Positions 10,701 to 17,656 of a stretch of 64,000 nucleotides of DNA are shown piece by piece. Within the stretch, counting starts at the first letter, position 1; each line of letters starts with the position of its first letter. The translations under genes were made by a program, and so were the position numbers. The notes beneath the pieces were generated by a model. The model ran no database searches. It was not told where the DNA came from and was given only the letters and a program-made list of their open reading frames with translations. The stretch comes from Ilumatobacteraceae bacterium. GTDB lineage: Bacteria; Actinomycetota; Acidimicrobiia; Acidimicrobiales; Ilumatobacteraceae. The DNA lies in contig JAWPMO010000001.1 in assembly GCA_033344875.1 (NCBI GenBank), positions 2,567,595 through 2,631,594 on the forward strand. The letters run 5' to 3'.

Positions 10701-12894
10701 CGGTCTCCTTCAACACGCGGGCGAACGTCGGGTGTGCCAGCGGACGGTCGTAGTAGTCGGCCCGCAACGTCGCCACCAGTCGCAACGGTGACGTCGGTTC
10801 GGCGACCGCTTCGGCCAGCGCGTCGAGGAAGTGGTCGGCGTCGGCAGCCGTCGCTCCCGTGAACACCTCCTCGAGCTGATCGATCACCAGGACCACGCGA
10901 TCACGGTCGTTCGGCAAGCACCGGCGGACACTGCGAAGGATCCCTCGGCTGCCGTCACGAAGCTGGTCGAGCAGCGTCGGCGGCGGGTTCACCGCCACCC
11001 GGAGCAGTGCTGCCTCGAGCGCTTCGAACGGATCGGTGCCCGGCATCATGGTCGTCGAGTACCAGTCGTCGGAACCGTCGATGCGACCGACTCGGAGCGC
11101 CGGCACGAGGCCCGCCCGGACGACCGACGACTTGCCCGAACCGGACGGCCCCACGACGACGACCGACCGGGATCGGATCGTGTCGCCCGCCAGCCGATCG
11201 AGGAGCTCGCTCACCAGCCGCTCCCGGCCGAAGAACCGCCCGGCGTCGCCGTCGTCGAACGCCTGCAGGCCGACGTACGGATTGGCCACGGCACCGACGA
11301 TCGGTGCGCCGCTGCCCGACGGCTCAGCGGCCGCCGGTTCGAGTGCGTCCAGGAACTCGGCGATGCTCTCGATGCGGTCGGCCGGATCTTTCGCGGTCGC
11401 CCGGAGGACGGCCTCGGAGACCGCCGTGGGCACGTCGCTGCGGAGCTCGGCGAGCGACGGATACGGCTCGTTCAACTGACGCTCGACGAGATCGCGCGCC
11501 GACATCGCCGCGAACGGCAGCGACCCGGTCAGGCACTCGAACAGCACCACGCCGAGACTGAACACGTCGGCCTGCGGGCCCAGCTGCTCGCGTCGGATCT
11601 GCTCGGGCGCCGAGTAGGCGGGCGAACCCGGCGAGAGCGCCGCCTCCGGCCCGGCCGATTCGGCCGCCTCCAGCGCGATCCCGAAGTCACCGAGGAAGGT
11701 GTGGCCTGCGTCGTCGAACAGGATGTTGCCGGTCTTCACGTCACGATGGATCACCCCGTGGGCGTGTGCCGCCGACAGCGCGCCACCGATCTGATGTGCC
11801 AACGACAACGTCTCCGCGACCGACAGTGGCCCGTCGTCGAGCCGGCGTTCGAGCGTGCCGCCGGGCAACCAGCGCATCACCAGGTAGGCCGAGTCGGGGT
11901 CGCGCCAGAAGTCGATCAGCGGCACGATGTGCGGGTGCTCGATGCGGGCGACGAGGTGCGCCTCGGCCTCGAAGCGCCGGATGAAGTCGGGCTGCGAAGC
12001 GAGCTCGGCGCGGATCTGTTTGATCGCCACCTCACGGCCGACCGACGGCTGGATGGCGCGCCAGACGACGGCAAACGCTCCGACCCCGGCCTCCTCGATC
12101 AGCCGGTAACCGCGCAGCGGGCGGCCCTCTGGCGCAGCTTCGAGCGACGGGTCACCGGTGAGCAGCGACTGCTCCAGTTCGACGACCGCGGGCGACGGAT
12201 CGAGTCCGGTCGTGTCCGCCACGGTCCGGCGATGGTTCTCCAGGACACGCAACGCTTCGGGGGTTCGGCCACTGCGGTGGAGGGCGAGCGCGTACTGCCG
12301 GGCGGCCCGGTCGCGGAGGCCGTGTTCGTTGGTGAACGCCGCCAGCTCACCGGTGATCTGGGTGTGTTGACCGAGGGCGAGCGCCGTCTCCCACCGCTCC
12401 TCCAGCATCTCGAGTCGGTCGAGTTCGAGCTGTTCGATCTGGGCTCGCGCCGCGTCGACGTCGTCCAGTTCCCGGAACGGTCGGCCCCGCCAGAGACCCA
12501 ATGCCTCGTCCAGGAGTTCTCGCGCCTGCGCCGGATCGTCGTGATCTCGGGCGGCCTTGGCAGCCGCCCGCAGGTTCATGAACCGGAGGTGCTCGACCGC
12601 ATCGTCGGGTGCTCGGAGGCGGTAGCCCGACGGGACGGTCTCGATCCACTCCTGCGCCTCGTTCGGCAGCGCACCTCGGAGGCGCGATACGTAGGTGCGC
12701 AGCGCTGGTGCCGTCGCGGCTGGACGCTCGTCGTCGCTCCACAGGTGTTCGGCCAGCCAGTCGATCTCGACGACCGAGCCCGCTCGCAACGCGAGGAGCG
12801 CCAACAGCTGCTGTTGCCGGGGGCCTCCGATGCTGATGGGTTCACCGTCGACGGCCAGGCCCATGCCGCCGAACACGCGGATCGACGGCGCCAT
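7711..12894 (-). CDS. BTAD - Ser/Thr kinase - STAND ATPase - WD40-like signalling protein
   Basis: A giant regulator of about 1,727 residues. In order: an OmpR-like winged helix (residues 5-95) and a BTAD/TPR module (to about 250) as in SARP activators; a Hanks-type kinase (about 260-530) with Lys292 in VAIK, HRD at 383-385 and DFG at 403-405; a STAND-type ATPase opening with NPYVGLQAFDD and GRERLVSELL and carrying a P-loop VVGPSGSGKSS and Walker-B VVLVIDQLEE; a membrane helix near 1000 (VVAVACALVVALVAGGVALVA); and a long C-terminal beta-propeller-like region. The kinase glycine loop reads GVGAFA, lacking the last Gly. It probably couples a sensed signal to DNA binding. ATG 12894 is preferred; ATG 12927 is possible. 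It stands alone. Confidence 0.88.
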   Translation of the reverse strand: MAPSIRVFGGMGLAVDGEPISIGGPRQQQLLALLALRAGSVVEIDWLAEHLWSDDERPAATAPALRTYVSRLRGALPNEAQEWIETVPSGYRLRAPDDAVEHLRFMNLRAAAKAARDHDDPAQARELLDEALGLWRGRPFRELDDVDAARAQIEQLELDRLEMLEERWETALALGQHTQITGELAAFTNEHGLRDRAARQYALALHRSGRTPEALRVLENHRRTVADTTGLDPSPAVVELEQSLLTGDPSLEAAPEGRPLRGYRLIEEAGVGAFAVVWRAIQPSVGREVAIKQIRAELASQPDFIRRFEAEAHLVARIEHPHIVPLIDFWRDPDSAYLVMRWLPGGTLERRLDDGPLSVAETLSLAHQIGGALSAAHAHGVIHRDVKTGNILFDDAGHTFLGDFGIALEAAESAGPEAALSPGSPAYSAPEQIRREQLGPQADVFSLGVVLFECLTGSLPFAAMSARDLVERQLNEPYPSLAELRSDVPTAVSEAVLRATAKDPADRIESIAEFLDALEPAAAEPSGSGAPIVGAVANPYVGLQAFDDGDAGRFFGRERLVSELLDRLAGDTIRSRSVVVVGPSGSGKSSVVRAGLVPALRVGRIDGSDDWYSTTMMPGTDPFEALEAALLRVAVNPPPTLLDQLRDGSRGILRSVRRCLPNDRDRVVLVIDQLEEVFTGATAADADHFLDALAEAVAEPTSPLRLVATLRADYYDRPLAHPTFARVLKETAVDVTPLAPDELERAIVEPARRQGVAFEPGLVARIAAEASGQPSPLPLLQYALSELFDRRDGAMLTIAAYDEVGGLSGALASRAEAIYASADADQRVALRRVFGALADPAASSADLRRRVPVADLGGEVATAWVLDQLGAARLVTFDRDVATREPTVEVAHEALLREWPRLVDWLHEDAALLRSVDELHRAATTWDGGGQDESDLARGGRLESALGLVATAGDRLRPVDRDFVEASRVAAEAERQDEAGRVRRLRRLVVAVACALVVALVAGGVALVAQRRADDEAAAATAAAADAESEAEAARAATARADLATLVSRSASVAAEDPRLGLLLALEANGRSSGPETEQAVLNALGSSALPNVLSSLGLPPWGDDSTCAGVAIAQNDGRFDTAIRNGEFVIRDRLTGEIDNVGPPPTDGCPIWMGSRELDRKLAFSRDQGMIWTATYDGPWSEGIPQPDVSFIIELGHNASGTILMGVDRPDGSVQMRVLDDLTGEALATIEIESGVFPLDPGLSGSGDLVVLPVALAESDGGVGRTLLYDASTGRLAQELATPLPVDSFDVDENAGQIVTIEQGGSMTTFDIETGETVARLDAVIDAQPLAMRIQPDGLITIVLPGEVGVFDRRTGRVGDPVELRGVAGARIRDDGRITIITDDRGVSQVIDLSGNALVERSWAVSGAANLGYAGGVVAAVTPPGGTPQRIDLTTGERTNEPITRADGTAFEAAVVIPEADGMWAIGAGNEIVRFADGEIVERLPRRSEIDGGRVVFGFVATFDTLADGASQIRMNALDRGNLRTTFTVDTLTENYVAEPTTDGGLVVLTDDGTLRSYDPAGELVHEVATGIGDGLSINPDPSSSIIAVPTEGGGAEPAGVVLIDLETDGQERLPIDGNFTNATFADDGRLLALIDANGSVRIWDVERDASAGLVWNGTGSVGGKLSWIDEQTGELWVQTSGRLIAVPLDPQHWIERACEVAGRPMTQAEWDRLVPGGGSVVDRCQ

Positions 12895-13127
12895 CGTGTC
12901 GTGCTCGCCCGGTGCCACTCTGGTCATGCCCCCATCGTCTGCGGGCGACCTTACAGCGACATCACAAGACCGAAATCCCCACGTTCAGGGGTTTCGCGCC
13001 CCGACATCGCGCCGACGCCCGGTCGTCGGTGCCGCCCACGGTGATGGTGTCATCTGGTTGTGATGTCGATTCTTCATCGTGAACTCCGTGCTCGACCAAC
13101 CGAGCACTCGAGACACGAGGAGTCACC

Positions 13128-13571
13128 ATGACCGCATTCACACGCCAGACCAACACCACGATCGGCCGGCGAGCAGCCGTCGGGGTGGCCGCCGCGCTCG
13201 GCGTCATCGGTCTCGGCGCTGCACCGGCAGCCGCCGACGCACCCGTCGAGTTCAGCGTCACCGAGACCTTCACCGACGTGAACCCCTGCACGGGCGCCGA
13301 GCACGACGTCACGCTGGAGCTCGACATCCGCGAGCACGTGCACGGTGACCGAGTCGTCGTCCATCTCTCCCGCACCGGCACCACCAGCGACGGGTACGTG
13401 ATGAGGAACGGTCAGGAGAACTTCGTCTTCAACGGCAACGTCGCCCGAGCCGCCTTCCACGACACGTGGCGCGACGACAACGGGTCGATGTTCAAGGCCC
13501 AGGGGTACTTCGTGGAGAAGATCGACGGCATCGTCGTCGAAGGCTTCCGCCTCCGCTGCATCACTCCCTGA
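13128..13571 (+). CDS. small secreted protein of unknown function
   Basis: A 147-residue protein with a signal peptide (RR at 19-20, hydrophobic AAVGVAAALGVIGLGAAPA, cleavage near AAADA-PV). The mature part is about 110 residues, predicted beta-rich, with only two cysteines (NPCTG and LRCITP) that could form a disulfide across the domain. No family recognised. Start ATG 13128 is preceded by cacgaggagtcacc, a good ribosome-binding site. Confidence 0.75.
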   Translation: MTAFTRQTNTTIGRRAAVGVAAALGVIGLGAAPAAADAPVEFSVTETFTDVNPCTGAEHDVTLELDIREHVHGDRVVVHLSRTGTTSDGYVMRNGQENFVFNGNVARAAFHDTWRDDNGSMFKAQGYFVEKIDGIVVEGFRLRCITP

Positions 13572-13589
13572 GCGAACCGGTGCACGACA

Positions 13590-13624
13590 CCGGCTGCGGC
13601 ACCGTTCTTCGGGGCCGCAGCCGG
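13590..13624. terminator. bidirectional hairpin terminator
   Basis: Arms ccggctgcggc and gccgcagccgg form a perfect 11-bp stem with a 13-base loop, placed between the two convergent genes ending at 13571 (+) and 13678 (-). There is no long U-tract, so termination strength is uncertain. Confidence 0.6.
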
Positions 13625-13677
13625 CTCGCGTGCACGGGCCGACCGTTTCGGCCACACGGGTGGGCAGACCCGACGAG

Positions 13678-14022
13678 TCAGAAGTATGCGGCGGCGACCA
13701 CGACGCCGTCGACGAGATCGACGTTGACGCGGTCGTCTCGCAGATCCAACGTGATGGCGTCACACTCGCCGTCGCGACCCACGACGCGCATGGTGAGACC
13801 CTCGGAGTTCGCGAGTTCTTGCGCCTCCGCTTCGTCGAGGCCCACGTAGTCGGGAGCGGGATCGCCTTGTTCAGCGGTGAGGCACGGCGCCGCGCCATCG
13901 ACGGGGTCGCTGACATCCGACGACACGCCGGGCGCCGGCGAGTCGTCGTCCGATCCACATGCACTCGGCACCAGCAGCACCGAAGCGGACGTCATCGCGA
14001 TCAATGTCGTGCGGTATTTCAT
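13678..14022 (-). CDS. small lipoprotein with a peptidase-inhibitor-I78-like domain
   Basis: A 114-residue protein. The N-terminus MKYRTTLIAMTSASVLLVPSAC is a lipoprotein signal with Cys22 as the lipidated residue. The mature domain has YVGLDEAEAQELANSEGL, then RVVGRDGECDAITLDLRDD and RVNVDLVDGVV, a pattern like the I78 protease-inhibitor family. The usual C-terminal Cys is replaced; Cys residues occur instead at PCLTAE and GECDA. A role as a surface protease inhibitor is inference. ATG 14022 is chosen because the lipobox follows at the right distance. Confidence 0.7.
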   Translation of the reverse strand: MKYRTTLIAMTSASVLLVPSACGSDDDSPAPGVSSDVSDPVDGAAPCLTAEQGDPAPDYVGLDEAEAQELANSEGLTMRVVGRDGECDAITLDLRDDRVNVDLVDGVVVAAAYF

Positions 14023-14275
14023 CAGAAAGCCTTTCGGTTCGAATCGGGTCCGGCCCACCAAATGCTTCTTCCCAACGTCCAAGGGTCGGATACGTGCCAG
14101 TTCGATCGCGCCCCAGGACCACTGCGGCTCGGGCCGCCGAGCTCGATGGTCAACGGCATGAGTTCGATCGCGAGCGTGTCGATACATCCGATTGCGTTAT
14201 GCAAGCAGTCGAACTACTCTGCCGGTGACCGGTTACGAAACACCAGCGGGTCAGCGACTTCCCGAGGAGAACACG

Positions 14276-14926
14276 ATGCAGCAACGGATCAGGGTTCAGA
14301 ACTTCACCGTGTCGGCCGACGGGTACGGCACGGGTGAGGGTCAATCGCTCGAGCGTCCGTTCGGCCATGCCGATCCGACGGAGTTGATGGCGTGGGGCCT
14401 TGCGACTGCGAGTTGGCCTGGCCGGACCGGCGCGGCCGGTTCGAGGGGGCTCGACGACTACTTCACGCGCGACTTCGCCCATGGGATCGGCGCCGAGATC
14501 ATGGGCCGCAACAAGTTCGGCCCCCAACGCGGCCCGTGGTCCGACGACGACTGGCGCGGTTGGTGGGGCGACACGCCCCCATTCCACACACCGGTGTTCG
14601 TACTGACCCACCACGAACGGCCATCGTTCACGCTCGCCGACACCACGTTCCACTTCCTCGACGCCACCCCACACCAGGCGGCGGAGCGGGCCCGTGCCGC
14701 AGCCGGCGGGCTCGATGTCCGACTCGGCGGCGGTCCGACCACGATCCGTTCGTTCCTCGACGCCGACGTCGTCGACGAGATGCACGTCGTCGTCGCACCG
14801 ATCACCCTCGGCGCCGGGGTCCGCTTCTGGGACGACCCGACCGAGTTCGACGACCGTTTCCACCATGACACCATCCCCGGCCCGAGCGGCGTGACCCACC
14901 ACATCCTCTGGCGTAGCGACACCTGA
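14276..14926 (+). CDS. dihydrofolate reductase / RibD C-terminal-domain family protein
   Basis: A 216-residue protein of the RibD-C/DHFR-like superfamily. Features are VQNFTVSADGYGTG near the N-terminus, IMGRNKFGP, PVFVLTHHERPSF, GGGPTTIRSFLDADVVDEM and HVVVAPITLGAGVRFWDD. Members are NADPH-dependent reductases; many are uncharacterised and used as stand-alone flavin or pterin-like reductases. The Shine-Dalgarno gaggag sits 6 bases before ATG 14276. It is probably monocistronic and divergent from the lipoprotein gene. Confidence 0.85.
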   Translation: MQQRIRVQNFTVSADGYGTGEGQSLERPFGHADPTELMAWGLATASWPGRTGAAGSRGLDDYFTRDFAHGIGAEIMGRNKFGPQRGPWSDDDWRGWWGDTPPFHTPVFVLTHHERPSFTLADTTFHFLDATPHQAAERARAAAGGLDVRLGGGPTTIRSFLDADVVDEMHVVVAPITLGAGVRFWDDPTEFDDRFHHDTIPGPSGVTHHILWRSDT

Positions 14927-15046
14927 ACAGACCAGCGCGGCTGTGCTGATCCGAGCGATGTTCTCGGAGACCTCGGCGTGACGGCCGTCGCGTCGGCCGT
15001 CCAGCACCCCACCGACCTGGATCCACCCTTCACCGCGGGACGGAGG

Positions 15047-15745
15047 TCACCCCTGGTTGCGCTCGACGGTGATCGGAAGCGTGATCGGAAGGCGGACCGT
15101 GAACGCCGACCCTCGATCGATCGCCGTGTCGACGGCAACGGTGCCACCGTGGGCATCGACGATCGCAGCGACGACGGACAGGCCCAGGCCCGAACTGCGA
15201 ACGCTGGACGTCCGGGACTCCTCGGCCCGGTAGAAGCGGTCGAAGACATGAGCGGCGACATCGTCGGCCATGCCGGGTCCTTCGTCGGTGACCGTGACGG
15301 TGACATGGGTGTCGTCGCAGACGACGCCGATGTCGATCGGAGAACCGGCGGCGTGGACTCGAGCGTTCGTGACGAGGTTGGCGAACACCTGCTGCAGCGC
15401 GTCGCGGTCGCCGACGACCTCCGGTCGCCCATCACGGACTTCGTCGAGCGGCGCTGCCAGGGCGATGTATCGACCGTCCGCCAGTTGTCCGACGGTGACT
15501 CGATGGTTCGGCCCTCCATCGGTGCCGTCGACCGTGAACGTGTTGCCGACGCGATCGATGATTCGGCTGGAAGTGAGATCGGGTCGCGGGAGCGGGTCGT
15601 CGACGGGACCGGCGAGAATCTCGAGTTCGACGGCGCCGAGCTCGTCGATGATGAACGTGGCCAGCGAATTGGTGCGGATCTCGATCGCGTCACCGGCCGC
15701 GCCGACGTCGTCGACACGTTCATCGCCGAGCTGCGCGACACCCAT
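15047..15745 (-). pseudogene. remnant of a sensor histidine kinase lacking its phosphoacceptor domain
   Basis: The C-terminal part is a clear HATPase_c domain: ALQQVFANLVTNARVHA (N box), TVTDEGPGMADD (G1), FDRFYRAEE (F box) and SSGLGLSVVAAIVDAHGG (G2). Directly before it lies what reads as the extracytoplasmic sensor part (TNSLATFIIDELGAVELE and following). The second membrane helix, HAMP and HisKA with its His are absent, and the N-terminal helix is missing too. The frame remains open across the junction, so the loss looks like an internal in-frame deletion plus 5' truncation. No response regulator is adjacent. Confidence 0.65.
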
Positions 15746-15843
15746 CGGCGGCGCCCGCGGCTCCAGCGGGAGTTCGACCGGGCACGACTGCCCTGAGCAA
15801 CGATGCCGAGCAGCCGCTACTCGGGCTCGGGTACGATGTCGAC

Positions 15844-16092
15844 GTGGCCAAGACCGCTGATGACCTGCGCACCGAGGTGCTCGCACTCCCCGCCCAGGAA
15901 CGAGCGCGGATCGCTACAGAACTGCTGGCGAGTCTCGACAGTGAGGCCGTCGACGAGACCGAGGTCGACGAGCTGTGGACGGCAGAGACGCAGCGACGCG
16001 CCGCGATGCTCGACACCGGCGACGCACGAACCCTCGCCTGGGGAGAGATCGAGCAGCGCTTCGCCGAACGCCGCGCTCAGCGCGGCGCGTGA
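15844..16092 (+). CDS. addiction-module antitoxin (ParD/RelB-like helper)
   Basis: An 82-residue protein (GTG start) matching the short 'addiction module component' family: LRTEVLALPAQERARIATELLASLD, then ELWTAETQRRAAMLDTGDARTLAWGEI. Such proteins neutralise RelE/ParE toxins encoded directly downstream. The stop overlaps the toxin's GTG start by 4 bp (gtga at 16089-16092), which gives translational coupling. The pair probably autoregulates its own promoter. Confidence 0.85.
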   Translation: MAKTADDLRTEVLALPAQERARIATELLASLDSEAVDETEVDELWTAETQRRAAMLDTGDARTLAWGEIEQRFAERRAQRGA

Positions 16093-16409
16093 GCCTTCGT
16101 ATCGAGTACCACGAGCTCGTCGACACCGACCTCGAGCACGCCTGGACCTGGTACGAGGACCAGGAGGACGGCCTCGGCGACCGATTCGTCGACGCGATCC
16201 ACGTAACCGTGGTGCGAGCCTCCCGATGGCCGAACACAGGCGTTCCAGTCCTTCGAGACGACCGTGACGAGATCGTCGAGCGCAAGCTCCCCGTTCACGG
16301 CTTCCCGTACGCCGTGCGCTACCGGATCCTCGATGACGACCGGCTGATCGTCATGGCGGTCCTCCACCAACACCGACACCCAGGCTTCGGAACCGACCGT
16401 CAGCCCTGA
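16089..16409 (+). CDS. ParE/RelE-superfamily toxin
   Basis: A 106-residue toxin starting VSLRIEYHELVDTDLEHAWTWY. Family landmarks include the helix DLEHAWTWYEDQEDGLGDRF, ERKLPVHGFPYAVRYRI and the C-terminal strand LIVMAVLHQHRHPG. ParE homologues poison gyrase, while RelE homologues cleave mRNA at the ribosome; the sequence alone does not decide. It is translationally coupled to the antitoxin. Its position just left of the integrase remnant suggests it belongs to old mobile-element cargo. Confidence 0.87.
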   Translation: MSLRIEYHELVDTDLEHAWTWYEDQEDGLGDRFVDAIHVTVVRASRWPNTGVPVLRDDRDEIVERKLPVHGFPYAVRYRILDDDRLIVMAVLHQHRHPGFGTDRQP

Positions 16410-16463
16410 GTTCGGCCGCAGCAACGTGGCATCGGAGGACTCCGTTGGACACTGAGCTTCGAG

Positions 16464-17227
16464 TTGGTGTCGAAGTCGTCAACGCTGTCGGGGATGAGCT
16501 ACATCGTGCAACGCAAGGACGCTTCAGCACTCGACCGCGCCGCGGAACGCAAACTTGTCGACACCAACGTTGCTCGCCTCACCCGCCGACGGCGACGCCC
16601 GGCCGCGAGTAGCGCCGCGCGCACCTGGACCGCAGGCGAACTCAGCCGCTTCCTGGCCGCTGCCCGTGAACAACGCCTCTACCCGGCGCTGCACCTCGCC
16701 GCCCACACCGGAAGCGACGCGGCGAGATCATCGGTCTCAGGTGGTCCGACCTCAACGTCGCCCACGCCCGACTCTCGATCTCACGCACTCTTCAGAACGT
16801 AGGCGGCCGCCCCGTCGAGTTCGGCGTCAAGACCCGCACCAGCCGCCGCACCGTCGAACCCGACCAGACCACCCTCCAGCTGCTGTTGCGATGGCGACGA
16901 CGGCTCGAACGCGACCGACTACCGGCAGGCGCGGATGACTGGGTGTTCTGCAACTCCAGCGGCCGATTCCTCAACCCCGAATCAGTCAGCCAACTGTTCG
17001 AACGAATCGTCCGCCGCAGCGACCTACCGCGAGTCCGGTTCCACGACCTGCGCCACACACACGCCTCGCTACTCATCGCCGACGGCGCCCCGATCAAGGT
17101 CGTGTCAGAACGCCTCGGCCACGCCCACCCGTCGTTCACGATGCACACCTACCAACACCTGCTCCCGGGCATGAGCTCCGCCGCCGCCGAACGATTCGCC
17201 ACCCTCATCGCCGACAGCGGCCGGTAG
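16464..17227 (+). pseudogene. frameshifted tyrosine-recombinase (integrase) gene
   Basis: The C-terminal catalytic domain is recognisable across two frames. The first frame carries RTWTAGELSRFLAAAREQRL and LAAHTG. A shift near 16714 moves to a frame with KRRGEIIGLRWSDL (catalytic Arg), FHDLRHTHASLLIA, RLGHAHPSFTMHTYQHLLPG (His, Tyr) and the stop at 17227. The SAM-like DNA-binding domain is almost entirely absent. It resembles the intact integrase at 42462-43613, and it too sits with its 3' end facing a tRNA-fMet fragment. It is best read as the dead integrase of an older element to the left. Confidence 0.8.
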
Positions 17228-17292
17228 ATGTCTACCGGCCATCACGACGCGAAACTCCTGGTCAACGACTCGACTCCAACAGAGCCGGTAGA
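17221..17292. repeat. three CCGGTAGA repeats at the 3' end of the dead integrase
   Basis: An 8-bp inverted pair with a 2-bp spacer (17221-17228 and 17231-17238) and a third direct copy (17285-17292) lie 74-145 bp from the tRNA fragment at 17366. The first copy overlaps the integrase stop codon. Position and copy arrangement parallel the element-specific repeats at 32647 and 47456, so these are candidate arm-type integrase sites of the leftmost, oldest element. Confidence 0.55.
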
Positions 17293-17329
17293 CATCGCCG
17301 GTGACGCCCACCCGAACCAGCAAACGCAG

Positions 17330-17360
17330 AAGGCCCGGAACCTCAACGGCTCCGGGCCTT
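17330..17360 (-). terminator. hairpin downstream of tRNA fragment 1
   Basis: aaggcccgga and tccgggcctt form a perfect 10-bp stem with an 11-base loop, five bases beyond the CCA end of the tRNA fragment at 17366-17411. In the ancestral arrangement it would have terminated tRNA-fMet transcription. Confidence 0.65.
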
Positions 17361-17365
17361 CCAGT

Positions 17366-17411
17366 TGGTGGCGGGGGCAGGATTTGAATCTGCGACCTTC
17401 GGGTTTATGAG
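17366..17411 (-). repeat. tRNA-fMet 3' fragment 1 (old attachment site)
   Basis: This is a copy of the tRNA-fMet 3' half (CCA end, T arm, anticodon loop) with one substitution in the T arm (gaatct for gaacct) and one inserted T before the anticodon. It lacks the 5' half and cannot be a tRNA. It marks the left edge of element A and the right edge of an older element whose integrase is the pseudogene at 16464-17227. The mutations suggest it is the oldest of the three copies. Confidence 0.8.
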
Positions 17412-17532
17412 AACCGAGCCCGTCGTCTGCTCTGGTGAGCGCGAGGCTGCGTTCGTCCAGCTCGGACGCCCCGTGCGTCTCCAACCCAAGCTCCCTCATC
17501 GGCTCTGGTCCGCAGCGGTCGGTGGCCGTCGC

Positions 17533-17552
17533 GTTGTACGAGTGTTGTACGA
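17533..17552 (+). repeat. tandem GTTGTACGA repeats near the left end of element A
   Basis: Two direct copies (17533-17541 and 17544-17552) spaced 11 bp apart. The same GTTGTAC core recurs as an inverted pair at 32647-32671 near the other end. The surrounding 429-bp gap (17228-17656) otherwise holds only the terminator, the tRNA fragment and the CCGGTAGA repeats. They are candidate arm-type recombinase sites. Confidence 0.5.
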
Positions 17553-17656
17553 ACCCACGCCAGCGGGCCGGAATCGCGAATGGCCAGATCGCGGCCGGTG
17601 CGAGCCCCCGCGCTGGGCATGGCCGAACGCCCGCCCGATGATGTGCAGCGGTCCGA

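Noticed and set aside
10831-13044. Long plus-strand frame of 737 residues
   Set aside because: It is the antisense shadow of the BTAD-kinase gene; composition is Arg/His-rich with no domain, and the minus strand gives an uninterrupted recognisable protein.
17366-17442. A second tRNA-Met gene
   Set aside because: Only the 3' half is present, with an insertion before the anticodon; the D arm and 5' acceptor strand are missing. It is an attachment-site remnant.
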